From assembly GCA_902494295.1 (NCBI GenBank), contig CABUSL010000036.1, forward strand, positions 1 to 15,783: DNA of 15,783 nucleotides, written 5' to 3'. The translations under genes were made by a program, and so were the position numbers. Position 1 is the stretch's first letter; every line of letters begins with the position of its first letter. This document shows, piece after piece, positions 7,487-13,236 of this stretch. Source of the stretch: an uncultured Collinsella sp. (GTDB lineage Bacteria > Actinomycetota > Coriobacteriia > Coriobacteriales > Coriobacteriaceae). Below the pieces are notes generated by a model, which had not been told where the DNA came from, did no database searches, and was given only the letters and a program-made list of their open reading frames with translations.

Positions 7487-7514
7487 TTGGCTCAAGAATC
7501 GCTTAATCTATAAC
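7487..7514 (+). promoter_or_regulatory. Sigma-70-type promoter of the DUF4342/two-component operon
   Basis: TTGGCT (7487-7492) and TATAAC (7509-7514) are 16 bases apart and match the -35 and -10 consensus at 4/6 and 5/6. The predicted start near 7521 leaves a leader of about 108 bases, which holds two GC-rich hairpins: GGCGGC (7543-7548) / GCCGCC (7558-7563) and CCGGGC (7581-7586) / GCCCGG (7592-7597). The rest of the 7270-7486 stretch shows no gene. Confidence 0.6.
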
Positions 7515-7628
7515 CTGCACTATAGAGTTCGACCAAGGGCGGGGCGGCGTCACGCAGGCCGCCGAACGCAACGCTCGCGCCCGGGCAGATCGCCCGGCGT
7601 CGCGCCCATCGAACGAAAGGAACAGGTC

Positions 7629-8171
7629 ATGGACGACCTCGAAAAAGTTGAAACCATCCGCACCAAGTGCAACGTGAGCTACACCGATGCCAAGGCCGCG
7701 CTCGACGCCGCCGACGGCAACGTCTTGGATGCCATCATTTGGCTCGAGTCGCAGGGCAAGACCCAGACCACGTCGGCGCACGCCGCCACCGAGTCCGCGC
7801 CAGTCGATGAGCCCTCAGCCGAGATGGTCGCCGCGCAGGCCGCCTACGAGAAGTCGAGCGAAAAGACCGACTTCTCCAAGAAGATGGACAGCGTGTGGGA
7901 GTACCTCAAAAAGCTCTTCCGCCTGAGCCTGGACACCAAGTTTATCGCCACGCGCCGCGACGCGATCATCCTCAACATTCCCATCCTGATCCCCATCGTC
8001 GCGCTGTTTGCCTGGGGCGCTACGATTTGGCTGATGCTGATTGGCCTGTTCTTTGGCATGCGCTACCGCATCGATAGCGACGGCGACGTGCCCGGCAGCA
8101 TCAACAACCTTATGAATCACGCCGCCGATGCCGCGGACGACATCAAGCAAAATCTCAACGACGACAAGTAA
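7629..8171 (+). CDS. UBA/DUF4342 domain membrane protein
   Basis: This 180-residue protein starts with a three-helix UBA/TS-N-like domain (about 1-43): KVETIRTKCNVSYTDAKAAL then DGNVLDAIIWLE. The same fold occurs at the N-terminus of EF-Ts. An acidic and polar linker follows (44-85). The C-terminal part (about 95-150) is a DUF4342-like segment, KFIATRRDAIILNIPILIP with one long or two short hydrophobic helices, ending GMRYRID. The role of this family is not established. The ATG at 7629 follows AAAGGAACAGGTC, a good ribosome binding site. It is the first gene of an operon; the response regulator starts 18 bases after its stop, so it may be an accessory or target of the two-component system. 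Confidence 0.82.
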   Translation: MDDLEKVETIRTKCNVSYTDAKAALDAADGNVLDAIIWLESQGKTQTTSAHAATESAPVDEPSAEMVAAQAAYEKSSEKTDFSKKMDSVWEYLKKLFRLSLDTKFIATRRDAIILNIPILIPIVALFAWGATIWLMLIGLFFGMRYRIDSDGDVPGSINNLMNHAADAADDIKQNLNDDK

Positions 8172-8189
8172 TCGCAGACGGGGGCACGC

Positions 8190-8960
8190 ATGGCACGGAT
8201 CCTGATCGTAGAGGACGAGGAGAAAATCGCCCGCTTTGTGACGCTCGAGCTGGAGCACGAGGGCTACCAGGTGGAGCACGCCGCCGACGGCCGCACCGCC
8301 GTGGACCTGGCGCTGGAGCGCAACTACGATCTGATTCTGCTCGATGTGCTGTTGCCGCAGCTCAACGGCATGGAGGTGCTGCGACGCGTCCGCAAGCACA
8401 AGGATGTACCGGTGATCATGGTCACCGCGCGCGATGCCGTGATGGACAAGGTGGCCGGGCTCGATGCCGGCGCCGACGATTACCTGACCAAGCCGTTTGC
8501 GATTGAGGAGCTGTTCGCACGGATCCGCGTGGCGTTGAAGCGCTCGGAGGCCGTGCGGGCGGCTTCGGGCGTTGGCGGCGTTGGGGCCGGGACGGGCGCT
8601 ACGGGCGCCGCTGCGATACCCCCGGCTGGCGACTCGACCCAGGCATCCGCCTCGCCCTCCCCCGCCGCGCTCACCGTGAGTTCGGTCGCGCTCGATCCCG
8701 ACCGCCGCGAAGTCACGGTCGGCGGCTCGCCCATCGCGCTCACTGCCCGCGAGTTCGACATCCTCGCCCTGCTTATGGCGCACGCCGGCACCGTGCTCAC
8801 GCGCGAGCGCATCGCGCACGAGGCGCTGGGCTACGAATACGTGGGCGACACCAACAACGTCGACGTGCACATCGCGCACCTGCGCGCCAAGATCGAGGAC
8901 GCCGGCGGCGCCCGCATCATCCAGACCGTGCGTGGGGTGGGCTATGTCTGCCGCGCGTAA
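8190..8960 (+). CDS. OmpR/PhoB-type response regulator
   Basis: A 256-residue transcription factor. The receiver domain (1-118) has the acidic pocket VEDE (Glu8, Asp9), the phosphorylation site Asp52 in LLDVLLP, Thr79 and Lys101 (TKPF). The C-terminal winged-helix DNA-binding domain (about 160-256) shows LTAREFDILALL, the loop and recognition helix NNVDVHIAHLRAKI and the final wing TVRGVGYVCRA. The two are joined by an unusually long Gly/Ala/Pro/Ser-rich linker (about 121-160). A G-rich site (GGGGG) precedes the ATG. Its last codons overlap the kinase gene start by 17 bases, so translation is probably coupled. Phosphorylated by the kinase that follows; its target genes are unknown, possibly including its own operon. 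Confidence 0.96.
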   Translation: MARILIVEDEEKIARFVTLELEHEGYQVEHAADGRTAVDLALERNYDLILLDVLLPQLNGMEVLRRVRKHKDVPVIMVTARDAVMDKVAGLDAGADDYLTKPFAIEELFARIRVALKRSEAVRAASGVGGVGAGTGATGAAAIPPAGDSTQASASPSPAALTVSSVALDPDRREVTVGGSPIALTAREFDILALLMAHAGTVLTRERIAHEALGYEYVGDTNNVDVHIAHLRAKIEDAGGARIIQTVRGVGYVCRA

Positions 8961-10239
8961 CGCCGAGGCCAAGCGCGTCACATCCATCGCCCGCGCCATC
9001 AACTGGAGCTATATGTGGCGCCGCTTGATGAGCTACGTCTGGCTCGATCTGCTGCTGATGGTGATTGCGGCGGCGATCCTCGTCTATGGATACAACCAGA
9101 TGCTGCCCGACGGCGCGTTTACCGCAGGATGGATCCCCGGCGTCGCCGTTCACGGCATGTCGCTGGCGCCTGCGCGCGGCTGGGACCTGGCAACGCTCAC
9201 CTATACCGTCGAGCTTGCGCGTACCACCAAGACTTTCCCCCTCGCGCAGGACCTCGTCGCGCTATGGCCTCTCTACCTTGTCGTTGTGGGTTGGCAGGTC
9301 ATCAGCGTGCTCAACATGCTCGGCGGCGCCCGTCGCGTGCGCCGCACCATGGCACCGCTCAACGACCTGGCCTTGCGCGTGGACGAGCTCGGCCGTATGC
9401 AGCTCTCCGGCGGCAAGATGGAAACACTGGAGCAGGCCATCGAGCGCGCAAGCGTCGACTCGCCGAGCGTCACTACCGGCGACGCCGACCTGGCAAGCAT
9501 CGAGGTTGCACTCAACCGCCTACTGCGCCAGATGCAAGAGGCCAAGCTGCAGCAGATGCGCTTTGTCAACGATGCGAGCCACGAGCTGCGCACGCCCATC
9601 GCGGTGATTCAGGGCTACGTAAACATGCTCGATCGCTGGGGCAAAGACGACCCGGACGTGCTGGCAGAATCTATCGCGTCCCTCAAGGCCGAAAGCGAGC
9701 ACATGCAAGAGCTCGTGGAGCAGCTGCTGTTTTTGGCACGCGGCGATGCCGGGCGCACGGTCCTGCGGCGCGCAAATACCAACCTTGCCGCACTGGTCGA
9801 CGAGGTATGCGAGGAATCGCAGATGATCGATACCGAGCACACGTATCGGCTGGCCTTTGACGCTGCGCTTGTCAGCGACCCGCGCTGCGACGCGCCCGTC
9901 GACGTGGCGCTCGTGAAGCAGGCTCTGCGCGTGATCGTGCAAAACGCCGCCAAGTACTCGGATGCGGGAACGACCGTCACATTTGGCGTAGCGTCGGATG
10001 CGGGCGCGGGCACGATCGACATAAGCGTTGAGGACGAGGGCATCGGCATGAACCAGGAATCCGCAGCTCACGCGTTCGAGCGGTTCTACCGCGCCGACAA
10101 CGCGCGCGATGCCGGCGCGCAGGGTTCGGGCCTGGGGCTCGCTATCGCCAAGTGGATCGTCGATAGCCATGGTGGTGTCATTGGCGTGACCTCAGTCGAG
10201 GGTGTCGGCAGCCGCTTTACGATTCGCCTGCCGCGGTAG
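8944..10239 (+). CDS. Sensor histidine kinase
   Basis: A membrane sensor kinase that should phosphorylate the preceding regulator. With the ATG at 8944 it has 431 residues. Two transmembrane helices (about 31-50 and 106-125) enclose an extracytoplasmic loop of about 55 residues, too short for a classic PAS or Cache domain. A HAMP-like linker follows (about 128-200). The dimerisation domain has ASHELRTP with phospho-acceptor His213. The ATPase domain shows the N box (Asn334, VIVQNAAKYSD), the G1 box EDEGIGM (363-369), the F box FERFYRAD (378-385) and the G2 box GSGLGLA (394-400). The start is not certain: a GTG at 8932 adds four residues. I prefer the ATG since the G-rich sequence GGGGTGGG lies right before it. 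The gene ends just before a strong terminator. Confidence 0.95.
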   Translation: MSAARNAEAKRVTSIARAINWSYMWRRLMSYVWLDLLLMVIAAAILVYGYNQMLPDGAFTAGWIPGVAVHGMSLAPARGWDLATLTYTVELARTTKTFPLAQDLVALWPLYLVVVGWQVISVLNMLGGARRVRRTMAPLNDLALRVDELGRMQLSGGKMETLEQAIERASVDSPSVTTGDADLASIEVALNRLLRQMQEAKLQQMRFVNDASHELRTPIAVIQGYVNMLDRWGKDDPDVLAESIASLKAESEHMQELVEQLLFLARGDAGRTVLRRANTNLAALVDEVCEESQMIDTEHTYRLAFDAALVSDPRCDAPVDVALVKQALRVIVQNAAKYSDAGTTVTFGVASDAGAGTIDISVEDEGIGMNQESAAHAFERFYRADNARDAGAQGSGLGLAIAKWIVDSHGGVIGVTSVEGVGSRFTIRLPR

Positions 10240-10255
10240 GAAGCCCCTCGACATA

Positions 10256-10292
10256 AATAAAGGGATAGGGCCACGCAGCCCTATCCCTTTTT
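10256..10292. terminator. Bidirectional intrinsic terminator
   Basis: AAAGGGATAGGG (10259-10270) pairs with CCCTATCCCTTT (10279-10290), extended by one more C-G pair. On the plus strand five T follow (10288-10292); on the minus strand the flank reads TTTATTTAT. It can therefore end both the kinase operon and the converging VOC gene. Confidence 0.93.
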
Positions 10293-10314
10293 GCTAGCTA
10301 TGACAGCTTGTGCG

Positions 10315-10689
10315 CTACTCGCGGCACAGGTGCACGGCGAAGCCGGCGAACTCGCGCTTAAAGTACACGAGTTTGGTACCACCGTCGGGTAGCAGCGCGC
10401 GCGACTCCTCGTTGACCTCGAGCCCGCGCTCGGCAAACCACTTCTCAGCCGCATCGATGTCGTTGACGGCAAAGCCGATGTGGCCCTTGGTGCCACGACC
10501 GTTCTGCTTCATGATCTCGACCAGCGAATCGTTAAAGTACGAAACCGGGGTCTCGATGACGGGCAGGCCCATCATCGTCGAGAACAGCTCCGCGATCTCC
10601 AGGGCGTCTGCCGGGTCGGCGGCGTTAATGCCCACATGGGCAACGCGCATGCCAAAGAGCTCGACCGGGTTGGCGTTCTGCTCACTCAT
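10315..10689 (-). CDS. VOC-fold protein, KDPG-aldolase-associated type
   Basis: A 124-residue protein with the paired beta-alpha-beta modules of the vicinal oxygen chelate (glyoxalase) fold: RVAHVGINAADPADALEIAELF near 15-36, then GHIGFAVNDIDAAEKWF at 69-85 and KLVYFKREFAGFAVHL at 106-121. From memory, the pattern resembles the VOC domain found fused to 2-dehydro-3-deoxyphosphogluconate (KDPG) aldolases in Firmicutes; here it stands alone. Substrate and metal dependence cannot be read from the sequence. The ATG at 10689 lies 11 bases after the stop of the PTS IIB gene on the same strand, so the two form a small operon. The ribosome binding site is weak (AGTAGG), suggesting coupling to the upstream gene. 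Confidence 0.8.
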   Translation of the reverse strand: MSEQNANPVELFGMRVAHVGINAADPADALEIAELFSTMMGLPVIETPVSYFNDSLVEIMKQNGRGTKGHIGFAVNDIDAAEKWFAERGLEVNEESRALLPDGGTKLVYFKREFAGFAVHLCRE

Positions 10690-10700
10690 ACAGGCAGTGC

Positions 10701-10988
10701 CTACTGAGCCATGACGTCGAGAACGGCCTTCTCGGCAGCGACGCGGTTCATGCCGGTCATGAAGGGCACGCCGCTCACGTACGGGCAGGTGAGGCCTTCG
10801 GGGGCAACGGTGGTGGCGATCAGCAGGTCGGCGCCCTCGTCGCAGTAGTCCTTGGCCTCGGAGATGGCGCACTGCACGATCTCGTACTTGTCGGCGTAAC
10901 CGTTGGCGTCGAGCAAGGTGGCGACCTTCTGGGCAACGAGCGTGGAAGTAGCAGCGCCAGCACCGCAAGCCAAAACGATCTTCTTCAT
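10701..10988 (-). CDS. PTS galactitol-type IIB subunit
   Basis: A 95-residue phosphotransferase IIB protein. The N-terminus KKIVLACGAGAATSTLVAQKV has the phospho-cysteine Cys8 followed by the GAGAATST loop, characteristic of the galactitol (GatB-like) and ascorbate IIB group. It would pass phosphate from a IIA protein to the IIC-bound sugar. The ATG at 10988 follows AAGGGAG nine bases upstream. What is odd is the context: no IIA or IIC gene is in the window, and the only operon partner is the VOC protein. The sugar cannot be named; galactitol is a family label here and does not establish the substrate. A separately encoded IIC or a regulatory use of the subunit are both possible. Confidence 0.88.
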   Translation of the reverse strand: MKKIVLACGAGAATSTLVAQKVATLLDANGYADKYEIVQCAISEAKDYCDEGADLLIATTVAPEGLTCPYVSGVPFMTGMNRVAAEKAVLDVMAQ

Positions 10989-11066
10989 AGGTAATGTCTC
11001 CCTTCATGGTTTACTTTAGGTAAGTGTACCGCAGCGAGCGATGGCGCTCGGCCTCGATGCACTTTT

Positions 11067-11117
11067 ATGCCAGTTTGCTTGCGCGCTGTGTATAATACAT
11101 CTAGTACGTGTTGTCAT
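11067..11117. promoter_or_regulatory. Overlapping divergent promoters with a shared, near-symmetric -10
   Basis: Plus strand: TATAAT at 11091-11096 with ATGCCA 18 bases upstream (11067-11072), leading to the gene at 11152. Minus strand: TATACA (11094-11089) with ATGACA (11117-11112) 17 bases upstream, leading to the PTS gene. Both -10 elements lie inside TGTATAATACA, which is nearly palindromic. Confidence 0.5.
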
Positions 11118-11151
11118 ACCGCTCGCTTTATGAGCGACTAAGGACCCCAAT

Positions 11152-11775
11152 ATGCCCGATTCCCGCACCCTCTGGACCGCCGTCGTTATCATCTGCATCG
11201 CCGTGTCGGTGTTCTTTAGCGTCAAAAAACGCACCACGTTCAAGCGCTTGCAGCAGCTTATGGCTGCCAAGCAGTGGGACGAGTTCGATCGTTTGCTCGA
11301 TGGCAAACTCACCAGCATGCTGTACCCGCGCTATAACCGCGACTACCTGCGCCTGAACTCCTATCTGCTGCGCGAGGACCACAAGCGCGCCGACAAGATG
11401 TTCGATTTGCTGCTGGGACTCAATCTGCCCAAGATGCAGCGCGTCGACCTGGTGATTAAGGCCTTTAACTACTACGTTGGCCAGGAGGACCGCAAAAAGT
11501 CCAAGGAGCTGCTGCACGAGATCAAAGGCTTTGAGGGCGGCCAGGCCGAGGCAGTCGCACACGAATGCCAACTGATGTACGACACGATGATCCTCAAGCG
11601 CCACAACGACATTCCCGAGCTGGAGCGCATGCTCAAGGAGGCCGGTGACGACAAGGTCAAGAGCTGCCGCTTGGAGTATCTGTTGGCTCTGCAGTACAAG
11701 AACAAGGGCGACGAAGCCAAGTTCCAGGAGTTCCTGGAGAAGTCGGGGCAACACTCGATGGCCGTCAACGCGTAA
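11152..11775 (+). CDS. Membrane-anchored helical-repeat (TPR-like) protein, unknown function
   Basis: A 207-residue protein that I do not recognise by name. One N-terminal transmembrane helix (about 8-23, AVVIICIAVSVFFSV) is followed by a basic stretch KKRTTFKR and an entirely helical remainder with regularly spaced aromatic and small residues (e.g. YNRDYLRLNSYLLREDHKRA, then FNYYVGQEDRKKSKELL), which suggests a TPR-like solenoid exposed to the cytoplasm. No catalytic motif is visible. AAGGA lies eight bases before the ATG. It is transcribed away from the PTS gene from a perfect TATAAT, and tRNA-Leu follows 31 bases after its stop. A scaffold or assembly role would fit the shape, but that is a guess. 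Confidence 0.75.
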   Translation: MPDSRTLWTAVVIICIAVSVFFSVKKRTTFKRLQQLMAAKQWDEFDRLLDGKLTSMLYPRYNRDYLRLNSYLLREDHKRADKMFDLLLGLNLPKMQRVDLVIKAFNYYVGQEDRKKSKELLHEIKGFEGGQAEAVAHECQLMYDTMILKRHNDIPELERMLKEAGDDKVKSCRLEYLLALQYKNKGDEAKFQEFLEKSGQHSMAVNA

Positions 11776-11786
11776 CGGACGGCTTG

Positions 11787-11795
11787 TGCTAGACT
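11787..11795 (+). promoter_or_regulatory. Possible extended -10 of tRNA-Leu
   Basis: TGCTAGACT (TG at 11787-11788, hexamer TAGACT at 11790-11795) is an extended -10 type match, 11 bases before the tRNA. The -35 zone, inside the end of the preceding gene, is poor. The tRNA may also be read from the upstream gene. Confidence 0.35.
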
Positions 11796-11806
11796 TCTAG
11801 TCTCAC

Positions 11807-11891
11807 GGGGGCGTGGCGGAATTGGCATACGCAGGAGACTTAAAATCTCTCGCCGCAAGGATTGTGGGTTCGAGTCCCACCGCCCCTACCA
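11807..11891 (+). tRNA. tRNA-Leu (anticodon TAA)
   Basis: An 85-base class II tRNA with encoded CCA. The acceptor stem GGGGGCG (11807-11813) pairs with CGCCCCT (11881-11887), its first pair being G-U, then discriminator A and CCA. T8 follows, then the D arm GGCGGAATTGGCATACGC. The anticodon loop reads CTTAAAA inside GGAGA/TCTCT, giving anticodon TAA (decodes UUA, and UUG by wobble). A long variable arm (around CGCCGCAAGGATTG) and the T arm GTGGGTTCGAGTCCCAC fit tRNA-Leu. Confidence 0.96.
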
Positions 11892-11903
11892 TATGGAGCT
11901 TTC

Positions 11904-11941
11904 GAGCCCGTGTCCCCAAGGGATGCGGGCTCACTTCTTTT
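11904..11941 (+). terminator. Intrinsic terminator of tRNA-Leu
   Basis: GAGCCCG (11904-11910) pairs with CGGGCTC (11926-11932). The stem continues inward through two G-U pairs and one T-A pair to CCC/GGG. ACTTCTTTT follows. Confidence 0.85.
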
Positions 11942-11947
11942 AGATGC

Positions 11948-11964
11948 CGGTGGGACTCGAACCC
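11948..11964 (-). repeat. Inverted 17-bp copy of the tRNA T arm
   Basis: CGGTGGGACTCGAACCC is the exact reverse complement of the tRNA-Leu segment 11866-11882. No rest of a tRNA follows on the minus strand: its 3' side reads GGCATCTAAAAG, not a CCA end. It is a tRNA fragment in opposite orientation. Confidence 0.7.
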
Positions 11965-11986
11965 GCGAGGGGGGGGCGAGCGTCAA

Positions 11987-12068
11987 GCGGACGCGCAGCG
12001 TCCGCAGCGAGCCGGCGAGGGCGCCAGCAGGCGTCCGAAGCCGGTGCGGATTTGCGCAGCAAATACGC
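11987..12068. repeat. Array of three short hairpins with GCA-type loops
   Basis: Hairpin 1: GCGGACGC (11987-11994), loop GCA, GCGTCCGC (11998-12005). Hairpin 2: GGGCGCC (12019-12025), loop AGCA, GGCGTCC (12030-12036) with one G-U. Hairpin 3: GCGGATTTGC (12046-12055), loop GCA, GCAAATACGC (12059-12068) with one mismatch. No gene is present here. Confidence 0.6.
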
Positions 12069-12072
12069 AGAC

Positions 12073-12085
12073 GTCCCACCGCCCC
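12073..12085 (+). repeat. Direct 13-bp copy of the tRNA-Leu 3' end (att-like)
   Basis: GTCCCACCGCCCC repeats 11874-11886 exactly, in the same orientation and 199 bases further on. Direct repeats of a tRNA 3' end are what integrative elements leave at attL and attR. No integrase is present, so at most this is a remnant. Confidence 0.45.
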
Positions 12086-12143
12086 GCGCTTCAGAAAGCC
12101 AACTAATTTAGGACGGGCTAAAAAGACAGCTTCGGTCCCTTAG

Positions 12144-12212
12144 AAGTTGCGGTGGAATAGATCCTGTTTATACCGTTTACCAGCTTATTTAGGAACTATT
12201 TCACCGCAACTT
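12144..12212. repeat. 69-bp MITE-like palindrome at the end of ppx
   Basis: AAGTTGCGGTG (12144-12154) and CACCGCAACTT (12202-12212) are perfect 11-bp terminal inverted repeats. Inside them AATAG/CTATT and CCT/AGG continue the pairing after single mismatches. A 9-bp direct repeat CTTATTTAG lies at 12184-12192 and 12210-12218, the second copy running into the ppx stop codon. It may also act as the ppx transcript end, since five T (12124-12120 on the minus strand) follow further on. Confidence 0.6.
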
Positions 12213-12214
12213 AT

Positions 12215-13216
12215 TTAGAGGGTGCTGAGCTCTGGGGTCCAGGAGATGGTGGGGGTCGCACCGTCGAGAGCCTCGTTGATGGTGGCGGCCATGCCGGCGA
12301 GTAAGCTGTTCTCGCTTACAGTGAGCGTCTTGTAGCCGCCAGCGCGCATGAGCTCGCGGATCACCACGGCGCCAGCCAAGATCACGCCCGCGCGTTTGGG
12401 CTGCACGCCTGGCAACGCGGCAATGCCTGCGACATCCAGCGCAGACATGCGCTCAATAGCGGCCGAAACCTGATCCAGCGAAAGCTCGCGCAGGTGCACA
12501 AAGCTCGAATCGTACGGCTCCAGCTCGTGGATCAGAGCCACCAGCGTAGTCACCGTGCCGCCCACTGCGACCAAGCGTTCGGCGCGCTCAAAGTCGCTGG
12601 GCAGGCCTTCAAAATAGGCGGCGAACTGCTCACCTGCCCACGCGGCAGCGGCAGCAAGCTCGCCGTCCGCAGGCGGCAGCGCCGAGAAGAACCGCTCCGT
12701 CACGCGGCGACAACCGATGTCCAGCGAACGCGTGCCCTCCAGCGCATAGACCCCACGCTCCGGCGCATAGACGCCCGTCGCGAGCTCCGTGGATCCGCCG
12801 CCCGAATCGGCAACAATGATGCGCTCGCCGGCAAAGTCGTGCGCCACGCCAAAAAACGTCAGGCGCGCCTCAACCTCGCCCGGAATCACCTGTGGCTCAA
12901 GCCCCAGATCGCGCAGGCCGTCCAGCAGCAGCGCGGCATTGGACGCATCGCGCGCGGCGCTCGTGCACGTGGTGCAGATGCACGCGGCCCCAAAGGCACG
13001 GGCCTCATCCACAAACATGCGACACGCAGCGAGCACACGCTCGACAGCCGCCTCGCAAAAGCGACCCGTCGCGTCCACACCCTCGCCCAGGTCGGTAATC
13101 TCGGTATGCTTGGACGATTCCACGATCGCCCCGCCCTCGACCTGCGCCAGCACCAGTCGCGACGACACCGTTCCCAGATCGATCGCCGCCACCTTATATC
13201 GTTTGCAATCTGCCAT
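12215..13216 (-). CDS. ppx: Ppx/GppA phosphatase family protein
   Basis: A 333-residue member of the exopolyphosphatase / guanosine pentaphosphatase family (ASKHA fold), acting on polyphosphate or (p)ppGpp-type phosphates. Domain 1 has the phosphate-1 motif AAIDLGTVSSRLVL (10-23), TSAARDASNA (85-94), GEVEARLTFFG (113-123, candidate catalytic Glu116) and the phosphate-2 loop DSGGGSTEL (137-145). Domain 2 has VAVGGTVTTL and ends with TVSENSLLAGMA. It is the short two-domain form, without the HD-type C-terminal extension of E. coli Ppx; sequence alone does not separate Ppx from GppA. GGAGGGGAG precedes the ATG at 13216, and the gene starts 20 bases after the divIC-like gene. It is the last gene of the mazG-eno-divIC-ppx group. 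Confidence 0.93.
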   Translation of the reverse strand: MADCKRYKVAAIDLGTVSSRLVLAQVEGGAIVESSKHTEITDLGEGVDATGRFCEAAVERVLAACRMFVDEARAFGAACICTTCTSAARDASNAALLLDGLRDLGLEPQVIPGEVEARLTFFGVAHDFAGERIIVADSGGGSTELATGVYAPERGVYALEGTRSLDIGCRRVTERFFSALPPADGELAAAAAWAGEQFAAYFEGLPSDFERAERLVAVGGTVTTLVALIHELEPYDSSFVHLRELSLDQVSAAIERMSALDVAGIAALPGVQPKRAGVILAGAVVIRELMRAGGYKTLTVSENSLLAGMAATINEALDGATPTISWTPELSTL

Positions 13217-13236
13217 TGCGGGCTCCCCTCCGGGCG

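Noticed and set aside
10690..11007. Long upstream extension of the VOC frame
   Set aside because: It runs in another frame through the PTS IIB gene and is explained by that gene.
11987..12068. CRISPR array
   Set aside because: The three hairpins differ in sequence; there are no identical repeats with regular spacers and no cas gene.
11813..12106. 97-codon open frame starting inside tRNA-Leu
   Set aside because: It overlaps a clear tRNA, its terminator and the hairpin array, and its composition is unlike a protein.
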